From Sporosarcina sp. 6E9 (GTDB lineage Bacteria > Bacillota > Bacilli > Bacillales_A > Planococcaceae), in NCBI RefSeq assembly GCF_017921835.1, contig NZ_JAGEMN010000001.1:2163874-2227873 (forward strand): 64,000 bases of DNA, read 5' to 3'. Both the position numbers and the translations under genes were made by a program. The notes under the pieces are model-generated. The model did no database searches. It saw nothing but the letters and a program-made list of their open reading frames with translations, and was not told the origin of the DNA. Of the stretch, positions 1-9,112 are shown one piece after another (the stretch's first letter is position 1; the number at the start of each line of letters is the position of its first letter).

Positions 1-3000
1 CAGCTGGTGCATCGGCTTCAAGCCCTGGAGCTGTTGTGTCAATAATTACAAATCGGCTGTTCGATAATGATGCTTCGTTGCCTGCAACATCTTTCGCGTA
101 AAGAGAAATGATGTGCGATCCATCTTCATCAAAAGTAACTGTTGTATCGTAACTGTAATTGCCTTTTTCTTTATTCCAAACTAGTTCAACGTCTTGACCG
201 TTCACTTTAAACTCAACAACTTTAGAGTTATCTGAAACAGTACCAGTTACTTGAACCTCATTTGTGTTAAAGACTTCACCAGTTCCTGGTGTTGTAGGCG
301 AAATTACTGGTGGTGTATTATCGTTCACACCACTAATTAAATATTCTGTTGTATTCCCTGCATAGTCTTCAGCTACTACTGAAATAGTAGTACCGGAAGG
401 AAGCTTTTTGTCAAATGTATGTTCAGACTCTTCACCGTTTGTAGCGGTAACAGATTCACCGTTTACGAGTAATTCTGCATAAGCGATGCCTGAACGCTCA
501 TCTGTAGCTCCAAATGTTACTTTATTGCCATCTAGACTTGCAGTTACTACTGGGGCAACAGTATCAACAATAACAGGGATTTGAACTTTTTGAGCTTCTT
601 TTCCTGGTAAGTCAATTGTTGTTGCAATCTCATAGTAATATTGGCCGTCTGCAGCTGGTTTGTTTTTAATCTTTCCATCCCAAGCAACAGAAGGATTCAG
701 TCTATATGGTAAAGCTCCACCTGAACCACCATCGAAATAGTTCTTACGAATGTTGTTCTCGGATTTAATCTTGCGTACTACATTTTTGTTTGCGTCTAGC
801 ACATTGTATTCTGCTAATTTCGCATTACGCAGGAATGATAAGAGTGGAATAACTTCATCATTCGCACCGTCACCATTTGGTGAAATTGCGATTTTTGAAG
901 TTGAGCGTTTTCCTGTTAATGGATCTACACCTAAGTAACAGTATCCGTCTCCACAGTCAAATAACATTGCTGCCTGCTCATAGAATGAATCATTTCCGTC
1001 ATACGCTAGTTTGTCAAGTACAGGTGCTGCGTTCCAATCACCTTTGAAACCAACATATGGAACAGATAGTTCTGGATACGTATCTGTAGGGTCTGTTAAT
1101 TTAACAAAGCCTTCTACAAAATATCCATTTTCAAAGAATGTATCAATTGGCTCATTGTATGCCCAATCCACTGCATCCGTCAGATCAAGAGTAACTTCAA
1201 AAGTTACGCTTTCATTTGCAGGAATTGTAATTTCATCAGTACTGAATGAAATTGGGAACTCACCTAACCACGGTGAACCTTCTTCAATTGTTCCATCTTT
1301 GAAGATACCGCCAGCTTCTAATTCATTATGTTTCTGGTCAATTACAAAGTCCGTTTGTACGTTACCGTCAACATTATACGTAACTGCTTTATCAGACACG
1401 TTTTCTGCTTTCAAAGTAAACGTAACGTTGTCGCCGATTTCTTTTAAGGCAACTTTTCCTAGATTTGATTCAACTTCTGTAACAACTACAGGCGTACTCA
1501 ATGCAGCATGAAGTTGCATTAAACCAGCACCTTGACGGCGTGGTGAATACGGGTTACCCAATCCATAATGGTTATTATATAACCCTTTGTCTTCTACTAG
1601 GCGACTCGTATTCATCAAAATGTTTTTAGCCATTTCAACACGAGCTTTTCCTTCTAAATCGAAATCTTCGTCAACACGTTGGAGTACAATTGCAGATCCA
1701 CCCGATACATGCGGTGCTGCCATTGATGTACCACTCATCGTTCCGTATTGATCGTTTTGGAATGTCGACAAAATATTTCCACCCGGTGCTGTAATCTCAG
1801 GTTTGAAATCCAAGTTAGGTGTTACACCCCATGAAGTGAAACCTGACATTTGACCTGATAATGGGTTTGCGGATGTCGCTTTCTCGCCCGCGAACTCAAG
1901 TGTAACTGCGATGCCATCTTTAATTTGTTTCGCTAACAGATCACCATCTGTTTTCAACATGAATAATTGTGGAATTGTAATATCTGGCTCTGTCGCCATA
2001 CTTACATAACCGTCTGCGTTATTATAAATAATAACCCCGGAAGCGCCAGCTGCTTGTGCGTTTCTAGTTTTAGTAACAAAGTCAAATTCTCCACGTTGAA
2101 TTAATGCAAATTTCCCAGTGAAATCCTTACCAGCAAAGTCTGCCTCGGTTCCACCAAGTCCTGCATATTCAACACCAAATGTTGTTACATCCAAATCTTC
2201 TGGATGGACACTACCTGCTGACAAGAAAGGAGCTTGCCCTTCTTGACCGTCAAACGAATAGTTTACTGCATCCATATCCATAAAACTGTTTTCTAATGAT
2301 GCAACTTGTAGTGAATCGACTGATAGACCAGGTGATCCTACTACACCAATATCTGGATTCGATGCATAAGGATTATGGAATCCATTTCCAAAGTTAGCTG
2401 AGTTCCCAGCAGAAATGGACATTAGCACGCCATTTTCAACTGCTCTCTCGATAGCTTTTTGTTCTGGATCTTCTGGAGATACGAAAGATGCAGTCGATCC
2501 TAGGCTTAAGTTAAGAACATCTACACCTAAAATAATTGCATCGTCAATTGCTTTAACATAAATATCGCCCCAAGTTGAACCCATTCCCGGATCGTTTCCG
2601 AAAACTTTTAGCGCTAATAATTGTGCTTCAGGAGAAACACCTTTAATGCCGCCATTTTCTTCATCACCATTTGCACCAACTGTACCGGCTACGTGCATAC
2701 CGTGCATTGATGCTCCAGGTCCTAGGTCAAGGATTTCTTGGTTTTCATCCATATAGTTATAACCATATGGAACTTTTGCAGTATGGAAAGTTCCTGGAAG
2801 GCCATTTTCACCGATTGTTGCATTGGTTTCGGTTTCTGATAGAGCGGCTTTCTCATCATCAGATAGAATCATATCTTTATGACTTGGGTCAACACCCGTA
2901 TCTATGATTCCAACAACCATACCCTCGCCATTGTAACCGTATTCATCCCATGCTCTTTGCGCTTCAACTAATTCCTTACTGTATTTCATCTCAGGTTCAG

Positions 3001-3472
3001 CATCTGGACGCTCATATTCTGTTGAAATCGTAACGTTCGTGACACCGGAGATTTTCGTGATTTTCTCGATTTCACCGTATTCCACGATTCCACTAAAACC
3101 GTTGAATACAGTTGTGAAGTTTTCTTTAAACTCCATATTTATATTTTTACTAGAGAGTTGTTTTTTTACTTTTTCTTGAGAATTTAGTGCAGTTTTTTGT
3201 AACGCTGCTTTTTTAGATTCAGCTAAATCACTGAACTTCTTCCCTTGGTTTGTCGCGTAGGTAATCGCAGGATCACCTTTCACTTCAACAACTACTCTTA
3301 CTTTATCAGTTGCTTTATACGTTTGTTCGTCTTCTTTGCTAATTTTCTCTTGCGATGTTACCGGTTTTGTCCGTTCATCTTTCAATTGAACTGGACCGGC
3401 AGCCGCCATCGCACTACTTGAAAAAACTAGTAAAAACGTCAATAGTAAGGCAAGACCTCTTCGGATTCTCAA
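1..3472 (-). CDS. Vpr/lactocepin-like S8 serine protease, C-terminus beyond left edge
   Basis: Secreted subtilisin-family endopeptidase; about 1157 residues are visible and the C-terminus lies outside the window. The start is TTG at 3472, seven bases after an AAGGGGG ribosome site, followed by a signal peptide ending near SSSAMAAAG. Then come an I9-type propeptide and the S8 domain, with catalytic Asp in GIIDTGVD (about residue 186), His in MHGMHVAGT (about 257), oxyanion Asn in SAGNS and Ser in GTMSGTSMAAPHVSGG (about 579). A protease-associated (PA) domain is inserted before the Ser. After the catalytic domain follow C5a-peptidase-like Fn3 regions and at least two Ig-like repeats (motif VDTVAPVVTA). 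Whether CWB2 repeats follow, as in its neighbour at 4276-8895, cannot be seen. The order PA domain plus Fn3 matches the Vpr/lactocepin branch of S8. A separate promoter is likely. Confidence 0.93.
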   Translation of the reverse strand, partial: MRIRRGLALLLTFLLVFSSSAMAAAGPVQLKDERTKPVTSQEKISKEDEQTYKATDKVRVVVEVKGDPAITYATNQGKKFSDLAESKKAALQKTALNSQEKVKKQLSSKNINMEFKENFTTVFNGFSGIVEYGEIEKITKISGVTNVTISTEYERPDAEPEMKYSKELVEAQRAWDEYGYNGEGMVVGIIDTGVDPSHKDMILSDDEKAALSETETNATIGENGLPGTFHTAKVPYGYNYMDENQEILDLGPGASMHGMHVAGTVGANGDEENGGIKGVSPEAQLLALKVFGNDPGMGSTWGDIYVKAIDDAIILGVDVLNLSLGSTASFVSPEDPEQKAIERAVENGVLMSISAGNSANFGNGFHNPYASNPDIGVVGSPGLSVDSLQVASLENSFMDMDAVNYSFDGQEGQAPFLSAGSVHPEDLDVTTFGVEYAGLGGTEADFAGKDFTGKFALIQRGEFDFVTKTRNAQAAGASGVIIYNNADGYVSMATEPDITIPQLFMLKTDGDLLAKQIKDGIAVTLEFAGEKATSANPLSGQMSGFTSWGVTPNLDFKPEITAPGGNILSTFQNDQYGTMSGTSMAAPHVSGGSAIVLQRVDEDFDLEGKARVEMAKNILMNTSRLVEDKGLYNNHYGLGNPYSPRRQGAGLMQLHAALSTPVVVTEVESNLGKVALKEIGDNVTFTLKAENVSDKAVTYNVDGNVQTDFVIDQKHNELEAGGIFKDGTIEEGSPWLGEFPISFSTDEITIPANESVTFEVTLDLTDAVDWAYNEPIDTFFENGYFVEGFVKLTDPTDTYPELSVPYVGFKGDWNAAPVLDKLAYDGNDSFYEQAAMLFDCGDGYCYLGVDPLTGKRSTSKIAISPNGDGANDEVIPLLSFLRNAKLAEYNVLDANKNVVRKIKSENNIRKNYFDGGSGGALPYRLNPSVAWDGKIKNKPAADGQYYYEIATTIDLPGKEAQKVQIPVIVDTVAPVVTASLDGNKVTFGATDERSGIAYAELLVNGESVTATNGEESEHTFDKKLPSGTTISVVAEDYAGNTTEYLISGVNDNTPPVISPTTPGTGEVFNTNEVQVTGTVSDNSKVVEFKVNGQDVELVWNKEKGNYSYDTTVTFDEDGSHIISLYAKDVAGNEASLSNSRFVIIDTTAPGLEADAPA

Positions 3473-3591
3473 TCAATTTCCCCCTTAAGTATAGTGTTCT
3501 TCTGACAAAACTCTCCAATATTATCGGAGTAAGGCTAGATTTTTTATCACATCTCCTCCTAATCTATCAGTTTAATCTTGTCCCAATTAAT

Positions 3592-3620
3592 AGTGTAGTA
3601 TTAATACCTAGAATAGTCAA
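3592..3620 (-). promoter_or_regulatory. Probable sigma-A promoter of the Vpr-like protease at 1-3472
   Basis: On the minus strand a -35 TTGACT (3615-3620) and a -10 TACACT (3592-3597) are separated by exactly 17 bases. The start codon lies about 115 bases downstream, so the leader would be fairly long. Confidence 0.5.
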
Positions 3621-3666
3621 ATTATTTTATGAGTTTATACTTATTGAAAAACGAATGTGTTTAGTA

Positions 3667-4197
3667 TCACTCGATTGTAAATAAAAGGGTTTCGTGAGCG
3701 TAATTGATACCAGATGCAGCTAAATAAACCGTTAAAATGTAGTTTCCTTTCTCTAATGCAGGAAGCTTAATGTCATAGCTTACTTCTTCTCCAGGAGCGA
3801 GCGTTACATCTCCTAATACTTGCAGAAAGTTTTTGCCATCTGAAAAACGTTCTATCAATCCCTTTTCTTTACTGCTCAATTCATAGTCGTATCTTTGACT
3901 TGTCGTAAATGAAAGTTTCTGGTTACGAGTTCCTTCATTTTTAACAGTATAGGTCACCTTTTTGTTGGCATTTGTAGAATCCTTCGCTTCGACAAGTGAA
4001 AAAACGAGGTCGTTTTTGCTCCCTTTAGTTTGTGATTGATTTGGATCGAACTTGTGAACTTTAACAATTTCTTCTTTCAACTTCTCTTCCCCCTCACCAT
4101 TTATCTCAGTCTTTTGCTGACCATTATTTACGGCTAGCCAAGTTAACAATATCGTAATCATTACTAATGAAAGGACTAGTAATCCTCTTCTTTTCAT
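3667..4197 (-). CDS. Membrane-anchored BsuPI-family proteinase inhibitor-like protein
   Basis: A 176-residue protein with an N-terminal hydrophobic segment (about residues 5-24) that is either an uncleaved signal anchor or a signal peptide. A charged linker follows and then a BsuPI-type beta-sandwich domain (about 60-176). The family pattern is visible as SFTTSQRYDYEL, then FLQVLGDVTLAPGEEVSYD and a GNYILTVYL end. BsuPI founders are intracellular inhibitors of the B. subtilis major intracellular serine protease. Here the N-terminus predicts export, which fits a neighbourhood of exported S8 proteases. ATG at 4197 is preferred because GGTGAG lies just upstream; an in-frame TTG at 4212 would add five residues. 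It follows the 4276-8895 protease in the same direction, separated by a terminator hairpin, so it may be made by read-through. Inhibitory activity is inference; many BsuPI-domain proteins have no tested function. Confidence 0.78.
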   Translation of the reverse strand: MKRRGLLVLSLVMITILLTWLAVNNGQQKTEINGEGEEKLKEEIVKVHKFDPNQSQTKGSKNDLVFSLVEAKDSTNANKKVTYTVKNEGTRNQKLSFTTSQRYDYELSSKEKGLIERFSDGKNFLQVLGDVTLAPGEEVSYDIKLPALEKGNYILTVYLAASGINYAHETLLFTIE

Positions 4198-4248
4198 CGT
4201 ACTCACCGCCAATTTTCTATCAGTAAGTGCAGGTTAAGCAATAACAAA

Positions 4249-4272
4249 ATAGGAGTGCCGAGGCACCCCTAT
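4249..4272 (-). terminator. Intrinsic terminator after the 4276-8895 protease
   Basis: Minus strand: 11-bp stem ATAGGGGTGCC / GGCACTCCTAT (one G-T pair) with a 2-base loop, followed by TTTTGTTATT. Confidence 0.8.
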
Positions 4273-4275
4273 AGT

Positions 4276-7200
4276 TTACTTCTTCAACACATTGACAATT
4301 TCTTGTCTAACATCATCACTTAGTGCATTTTTACCGCCTAGGAATATTGCATCTTCTACTGAACTATCCTTTAGGTAAGGTGTAATTGGTTTTTCCAAAA
4401 CAGTACTTCTTGTTAAAATGACTGGTGCATCGTTTCTCGCCGCAAGTGGTGCGCCGGATAATGCGTCAGGGAAATCTAAACCATTTGTGAATACAGCTTT
4501 TGTCGCATCCGGATAGAATGTTTCCGCAATTTCTAATGCCGTTTCAAAACGATCTGCACCGTAAACTCTGTCAATAGATGCGCCCCAACCAATAATATTG
4601 AGTAATGCATCCGCACTCACAGCAGCTTCACCGCCGACGACCGTCAACTCTTTAATTTTCCATTTCTTAATCGCGTCAGATGTTTCTTTTGTTAAGACAT
4701 CTTTTTGAGTTAACAAAATTGGAACACCGTCTCTACCTGCTACTGAACTAATTGCTAGTGCATCCGCGAAGTTACTTCCATTTACGACGAAAGCTTCCTT
4801 GCTACCGTTAATCGCTTTAATTTCTTGGGCAATTAATGTCGCTGTTTCGTATCGATTCGCTCCGGAAATCCGCTCAACTTTTAGTCCGAGAGATTCGATT
4901 GACTTTTGAACTTGTCCGGAAACACTATTTTCTCCGCCAAGTAGGATGACATTTTTCGCATCTAATCGAGTGATTTCATCCATTACGATTTCAGGAATTT
5001 TCTTTTCTCCCGTCAAGAGTAATGGTGCATTTAATACGGTTGCAAGTGGTCCTCCCGCTAATGCATCTGGGAAATTCACACCACTGGCTAATACAACTGT
5101 ATCCGCATTTTCGAATTCAGCCTGACTTATTTCAACCGCTGTTCCATAACGATCGCTGCCAGAATATGATTCGGATAAATCATCCACGCTGCCTCGATTT
5201 ACATTTAAGGTCACTTCTGAAGTTTGACCGAGAATATCACTTAAAACGAAAGTAAATGAATTTTCACCAACATCCAAGGACATTTCTTTTTCAATTGTTT
5301 TTTCATCTGGACCTGCGATGATGCTATCATTGAACCCGTTAAACTTATATAACTCGTTGCCATTCTCTGTTAATTTAAAGAATGGGAAGTTATCTTTCAT
5401 CACAAATTTAAGCGTTGCTTTGTTTGAAGCTAAATCACGATCTTCAACTGTTACTTCAAGCGTTGGCGCTGTCGTGTCTACGTACATTCTTCTCATGATG
5501 CTGTCTTCGCTACCGTCTTTGGCAATGGCTTTTACGGATAGCTCATGATAGCCATCTTCCAGCGTCAATTCTTTTGTAAATTCATATGCTGGTCCTTCGT
5601 AAACCCAACTACCAAAGTAAATCGTGACAGACTCTTTGTATTCAAGGTTTGCCTCGATTTCGTCTTTACCCAGTAGTACTTTGTCTAATCCCTCATAGCC
5701 TGCGACATATCCTTGCACGTTCACTTTTTCACCATAAAAATCTAGTAATCCAGGTGAATTTAAGAAGATGAACGGCTCTCCAGCTTCAGTTGGAATCTCT
5801 TCCACATTAACTGTTTCTACGGCTGAGTTTAATAAATTATCGTAACTCCAAATGTAAAGGTTTTCTGGATTGTCACCGACTAATGAAGAAACGTCCACCG
5901 TGAAGGAAGTTTCATTCTTTTGAGCTTCAACTGTGATTTCCCCATCTCCCGATTCAATTGAATTAGAGATTGTAAATGAGCTTATTCCTACACTATCAGT
6001 TGGATAACCATTGTCGATGGCATCCCATGAAAGTGTTTTTGTTTCTTTGTCATATTCGATATTTGATACTTCTGGTGCGGTTTTGTCGATTAAAATTGGC
6101 ATTGTTTTTGATTGTGGCTGTGCTCCAGGATAATTGATGGTCGATTTGATTTCATAGAAGTAGTGGCCTTCTTCAGCCGGTTTTCCATTAATCATGCCGT
6201 CCCATAATCCTGATCCGTAGGTATCTGCTGTCGCTCTGCCAGCACCAGCATACTTCCTAATATTCGCCTCTGATCCAATTGTTCTTAAGACCTTTTTATT
6301 TTCATCCAAAATATTAAACTCAACTTTTTCAGCATTTCTCATAAATGTTAGATGAGGTACGACTACATCAGTACCTGCTGATTTAGCAATTTCAACGCCT
6401 GGGTTCATATCCATTCGCGCTGTATCATAGAAGAAATACTCCGGAAACGGATAAGGCATGCCTGGAAACCAAAGTTCACCGATTCCCATCATCCCTGCGA
6501 AATTGAAAAATGTGGGACCATCTGGATCATTGACGATAAAGTTGTCCAGAACTTTTTGGCTTGTCCAGTCACCGTAAAACCCTGTAAACGGTATTGAAAG
6601 ATCGATTGAATCATTACCTGTTAACACTAAAAACCCTTCTACGAAACTATTAAGTGGCAGTTCATCTTCTTCAAAATTAATCGTCGTAGACAATTCGACA
6701 ACCTCACCTGGCTCGATTGTGAAACTTTCGGCACCGGTTGTTGTATGTGTAACTTCTCTTGATGTTTCTACTAAATAACCATTTTCTACTTGATCGGCTA
6801 ATAATACAGAAGAAACGTCATATTCTACTGCCTTGTCACCAAAATTCGTCACAGCTAAATTTAGTGTAAAGCTTTTGGACTGAAGCTCTTTTAGTTCAAC
6901 TTTAGCTTCGTTTGTCTTCGTATTCACAACTTTAACAGTCGTTTCAACTGCGTTCTCCAAGTCCATAACACCTGCGCCTTGAATTCTAGGCGAATAGACA
7001 TTGTCGTGTTCATCTTTAATGATATACGCCGTGTTCATCATGAGTACTTTTGCAAGATCCGTTCGTTCTCCAACTGTTAGATTCGAGAACTTATCATTCC
7101 CGGAAATATATTGTTGTACTAATGCCGCACCGCCCGCAACATGCGGTGTTGCCATGGAAGTACCACTCATTGTGCCGTACGTATTATCATTCTGTGTGGA

Positions 7201-8895
7201 ATAAATCCCGCCACCAGGTGCCGAGATTTCAGGTTTCAATCTCAAGTCTGGCGTTACACCCCATGATGAGAATGAACTAATTTTCGGGCCATTATATGCA
7301 TCTTCACTTTTCTCGAAAGAAATCTTCGTTTCTGTATTCACACTTTTCGCCAACTCTGCGCCTGCGCGATTTCCGATAAATAAGAACGGAACCTCAGCAT
7401 TTTCGCCGCCAGCCATATTAATTAACTCTTCTCCACCCGAACTGTGATTAAAGACTACAACCCCACTTGCACCTGCATCCTGTGCATTTGCTAGTTTCGC
7501 GGTAAAGTCAAGTTCGCCTCTCTCTATGAGCGCAATCTTTCCATTTACATCTACCTTACCAAAGTCCTCTACTTTACCTAATCCAGCAAAAACAAATTCA
7601 CTATTTGCCGGCAAAGTTTTTGGACTTGGGCTTTCAGATGCGACAAGAATTTCAGCTTCTTTCTTTTCACCATTCACTAAATAGGTTAAGAATAGCACAC
7701 TATTTTCATCGACATTGTCTATAGAAGCTACTGAAAAACTTGCTTCATTTAGACCTGGAGACCCAACTACGCCAACGTCAGGATTAGAAGCCAATGCTTT
7801 TGTTGATTTGTTATAGACGATATTTCGGTCATTTCCTGCAGCAATTGCCGCAACAATACCGCTTTCGACAGCATTTTTGATTGCTATATCTTCTGCGCTG
7901 TTTTCACGAGTAAATCCTGCTGGTGATCCAAGACTCATGTTCAATGAATCTGCACCTAGCTTAATTGCATCATCAATCGCTTTGATATAAATATCAGAAA
8001 ATGTTGTTGCGTAAAAAGGATCATTTGAAAATACTCTCATTGCCAATAATTGTGATTCCGGGGCCACACCTTTAATTGTTCCATTTGCTGTGACAGTACC
8101 TGCAACATGCTGCCCATGGCTCGCGCCTAATGGTTCTTTAATTGTGTGGTTCTTATCATAGTAGTTATATGCATATGGTACTTTTTCGGTATAGTATTTC
8201 CCATCTACATCTAGCTCTTTGATATCTGCTTCACTAAGTGTTGTAGCGGTTTCTTCACTAAGTTTGAAATCATCGTGATAGATATCATAGCCAGAGTCAA
8301 TGACTGCAACGACCATGCCTTCCCCTTTATAGCCAATATCCCACGTTTCTTGGCTTCCTATTAAACCATGTGAATCCGTCATTAATGGTGCTGGTCTTTC
8401 GTATTCATTGGAAATATATACATTTTTTACATTCGTTAGTTTTTTTATCTTTTCGATTTCTGAGTTTTTTACTTCACCACTGAACCCGTTAATAGTGGCG
8501 GTATAATTTGAGAGGAATTTTAGGTTAATTCCTGCCTTCGAGATATTATTTTGTACTTTTTGTTGCTCATTCACCAATTTTGTTTCGATTTTACTCAACG
8601 CTTTATCTAGCGTTATGTTATTGGCTTTCGCATAAACGAGACCAGGATCGGAATCGAGTTCAATAATCACTCGAACTTTCTCATCTTTTTTCTCGCTATC
8701 AAAGTCTATTTCCGTCTCGGGTTTAATAAGCGACTTTTGATATTCATCCGATTTGGCAATTTGTTCTGCTCTTTCTAGTAAAGCCTTTTGTAAATTTGGT
8801 AGTTCAGCTTCAATGGGCGCCGCAATCATTACATTTGGTAGCGCAATCATTATGACAAGGACCATTGCAAAAATACTTTTAAGTTTTCTAATCAA
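4276..8895 (-). CDS. Vpr-like S8 serine protease with three CWB2 cell-wall-binding repeats
   Basis: A secreted, wall-associated subtilisin of 1539 residues. TTG start at 8895, seven bases after AAGGGGG; signal peptide about 1-26. Domains: I9 propeptide (about 72-165); S8 domain with Asp200 (VVAVIDSGYD), His260 (SHGQHVAGT), oxyanion Asn355 (AAGND) and Ser580 (GTMSGTSMATPHVAGG); PA domain inserted at about 430-525; C5a-peptidase-like Fn3 and Ig-like regions; three CWB2 repeats from about 1245 to the C-terminus, beginning SYSGSDRYGTAVEISQ and each with an FPDAL- or FADAL-type core. CWB2 triplets hold proteins non-covalently on anionic wall polymers in Clostridioides difficile. A substrate cannot be inferred. 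It has its own promoter and terminator. Compared with B. subtilis Vpr it is much longer, because of the C-terminal Ig and CWB2 extension. Confidence 0.95.
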   Translation of the reverse strand: MIRKLKSIFAMVLVIMIALPNVMIAAPIEAELPNLQKALLERAEQIAKSDEYQKSLIKPETEIDFDSEKKDEKVRVIIELDSDPGLVYAKANNITLDKALSKIETKLVNEQQKVQNNISKAGINLKFLSNYTATINGFSGEVKNSEIEKIKKLTNVKNVYISNEYERPAPLMTDSHGLIGSQETWDIGYKGEGMVVAVIDSGYDIYHDDFKLSEETATTLSEADIKELDVDGKYYTEKVPYAYNYYDKNHTIKEPLGASHGQHVAGTVTANGTIKGVAPESQLLAMRVFSNDPFYATTFSDIYIKAIDDAIKLGADSLNMSLGSPAGFTRENSAEDIAIKNAVESGIVAAIAAGNDRNIVYNKSTKALASNPDVGVVGSPGLNEASFSVASIDNVDENSVLFLTYLVNGEKKEAEILVASESPSPKTLPANSEFVFAGLGKVEDFGKVDVNGKIALIERGELDFTAKLANAQDAGASGVVVFNHSSGGEELINMAGGENAEVPFLFIGNRAGAELAKSVNTETKISFEKSEDAYNGPKISSFSSWGVTPDLRLKPEISAPGGGIYSTQNDNTYGTMSGTSMATPHVAGGAALVQQYISGNDKFSNLTVGERTDLAKVLMMNTAYIIKDEHDNVYSPRIQGAGVMDLENAVETTVKVVNTKTNEAKVELKELQSKSFTLNLAVTNFGDKAVEYDVSSVLLADQVENGYLVETSREVTHTTTGAESFTIEPGEVVELSTTINFEEDELPLNSFVEGFLVLTGNDSIDLSIPFTGFYGDWTSQKVLDNFIVNDPDGPTFFNFAGMMGIGELWFPGMPYPFPEYFFYDTARMDMNPGVEIAKSAGTDVVVPHLTFMRNAEKVEFNILDENKKVLRTIGSEANIRKYAGAGRATADTYGSGLWDGMINGKPAEEGHYFYEIKSTINYPGAQPQSKTMPILIDKTAPEVSNIEYDKETKTLSWDAIDNGYPTDSVGISSFTISNSIESGDGEITVEAQKNETSFTVDVSSLVGDNPENLYIWSYDNLLNSAVETVNVEEIPTEAGEPFIFLNSPGLLDFYGEKVNVQGYVAGYEGLDKVLLGKDEIEANLEYKESVTIYFGSWVYEGPAYEFTKELTLEDGYHELSVKAIAKDGSEDSIMRRMYVDTTAPTLEVTVEDRDLASNKATLKFVMKDNFPFFKLTENGNELYKFNGFNDSIIAGPDEKTIEKEMSLDVGENSFTFVLSDILGQTSEVTLNVNRGSVDDLSESYSGSDRYGTAVEISQAEFENADTVVLASGVNFPDALAGGPLATVLNAPLLLTGEKKIPEIVMDEITRLDAKNVILLGGENSVSGQVQKSIESLGLKVERISGANRYETATLIAQEIKAINGSKEAFVVNGSNFADALAISSVAGRDGVPILLTQKDVLTKETSDAIKKWKIKELTVVGGEAAVSADALLNIIGWGASIDRVYGADRFETALEIAETFYPDATKAVFTNGLDFPDALSGAPLAARNDAPVILTRSTVLEKPITPYLKDSSVEDAIFLGGKNALSDDVRQEIVNVLKK

Positions 8896-8997
8896 TTTAC
8901 ATCCCCCTTATTTAGTAGCAGTACTGGTTTTATGAGTTTCCTTTTTAAATTTCCCCCAGACTTTGCACACTTGCATGAAAGTTCACAAACCAAAACT

Positions 8998-9006
8998 ACT
9001 ATACCA
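8998..9006 (-). promoter_or_regulatory. Possible extended -10 promoter of the 4276-8895 protease
   Basis: Minus strand TGGTATAGT, a TGn-TATAGT extended -10 element about 105 bases upstream of the TTG start. No convincing -35 is seen at 17 bases. Confidence 0.35.
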
Positions 9007-9075
9007 TATAAATTCTGACTTATTGCCATTTTTCGTAAATATTTGTTAAGAATAGTTGTTTCGTAGGTAATATAA

Positions 9076-9104
9076 AACCCATCTCCATATTCCGAAGATG
9101 GGTT
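9076..9104 (-). terminator. Intrinsic terminator after the 9113-13075 protease
   Basis: Minus strand: 9-bp stem AACCCATCT / AGATGGGTT with an 11-base loop, then TTATATT, nine bases after the stop codon. Confidence 0.8.
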
Positions 9105-9112
9105 ACATTTAT

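Noticed and set aside
1011..1511. Long plus-strand open frame inside the Vpr-like protease
   Set aside because: It is antisense to conserved S8 coding sequence, has no ribosome site and no recognisable motif.
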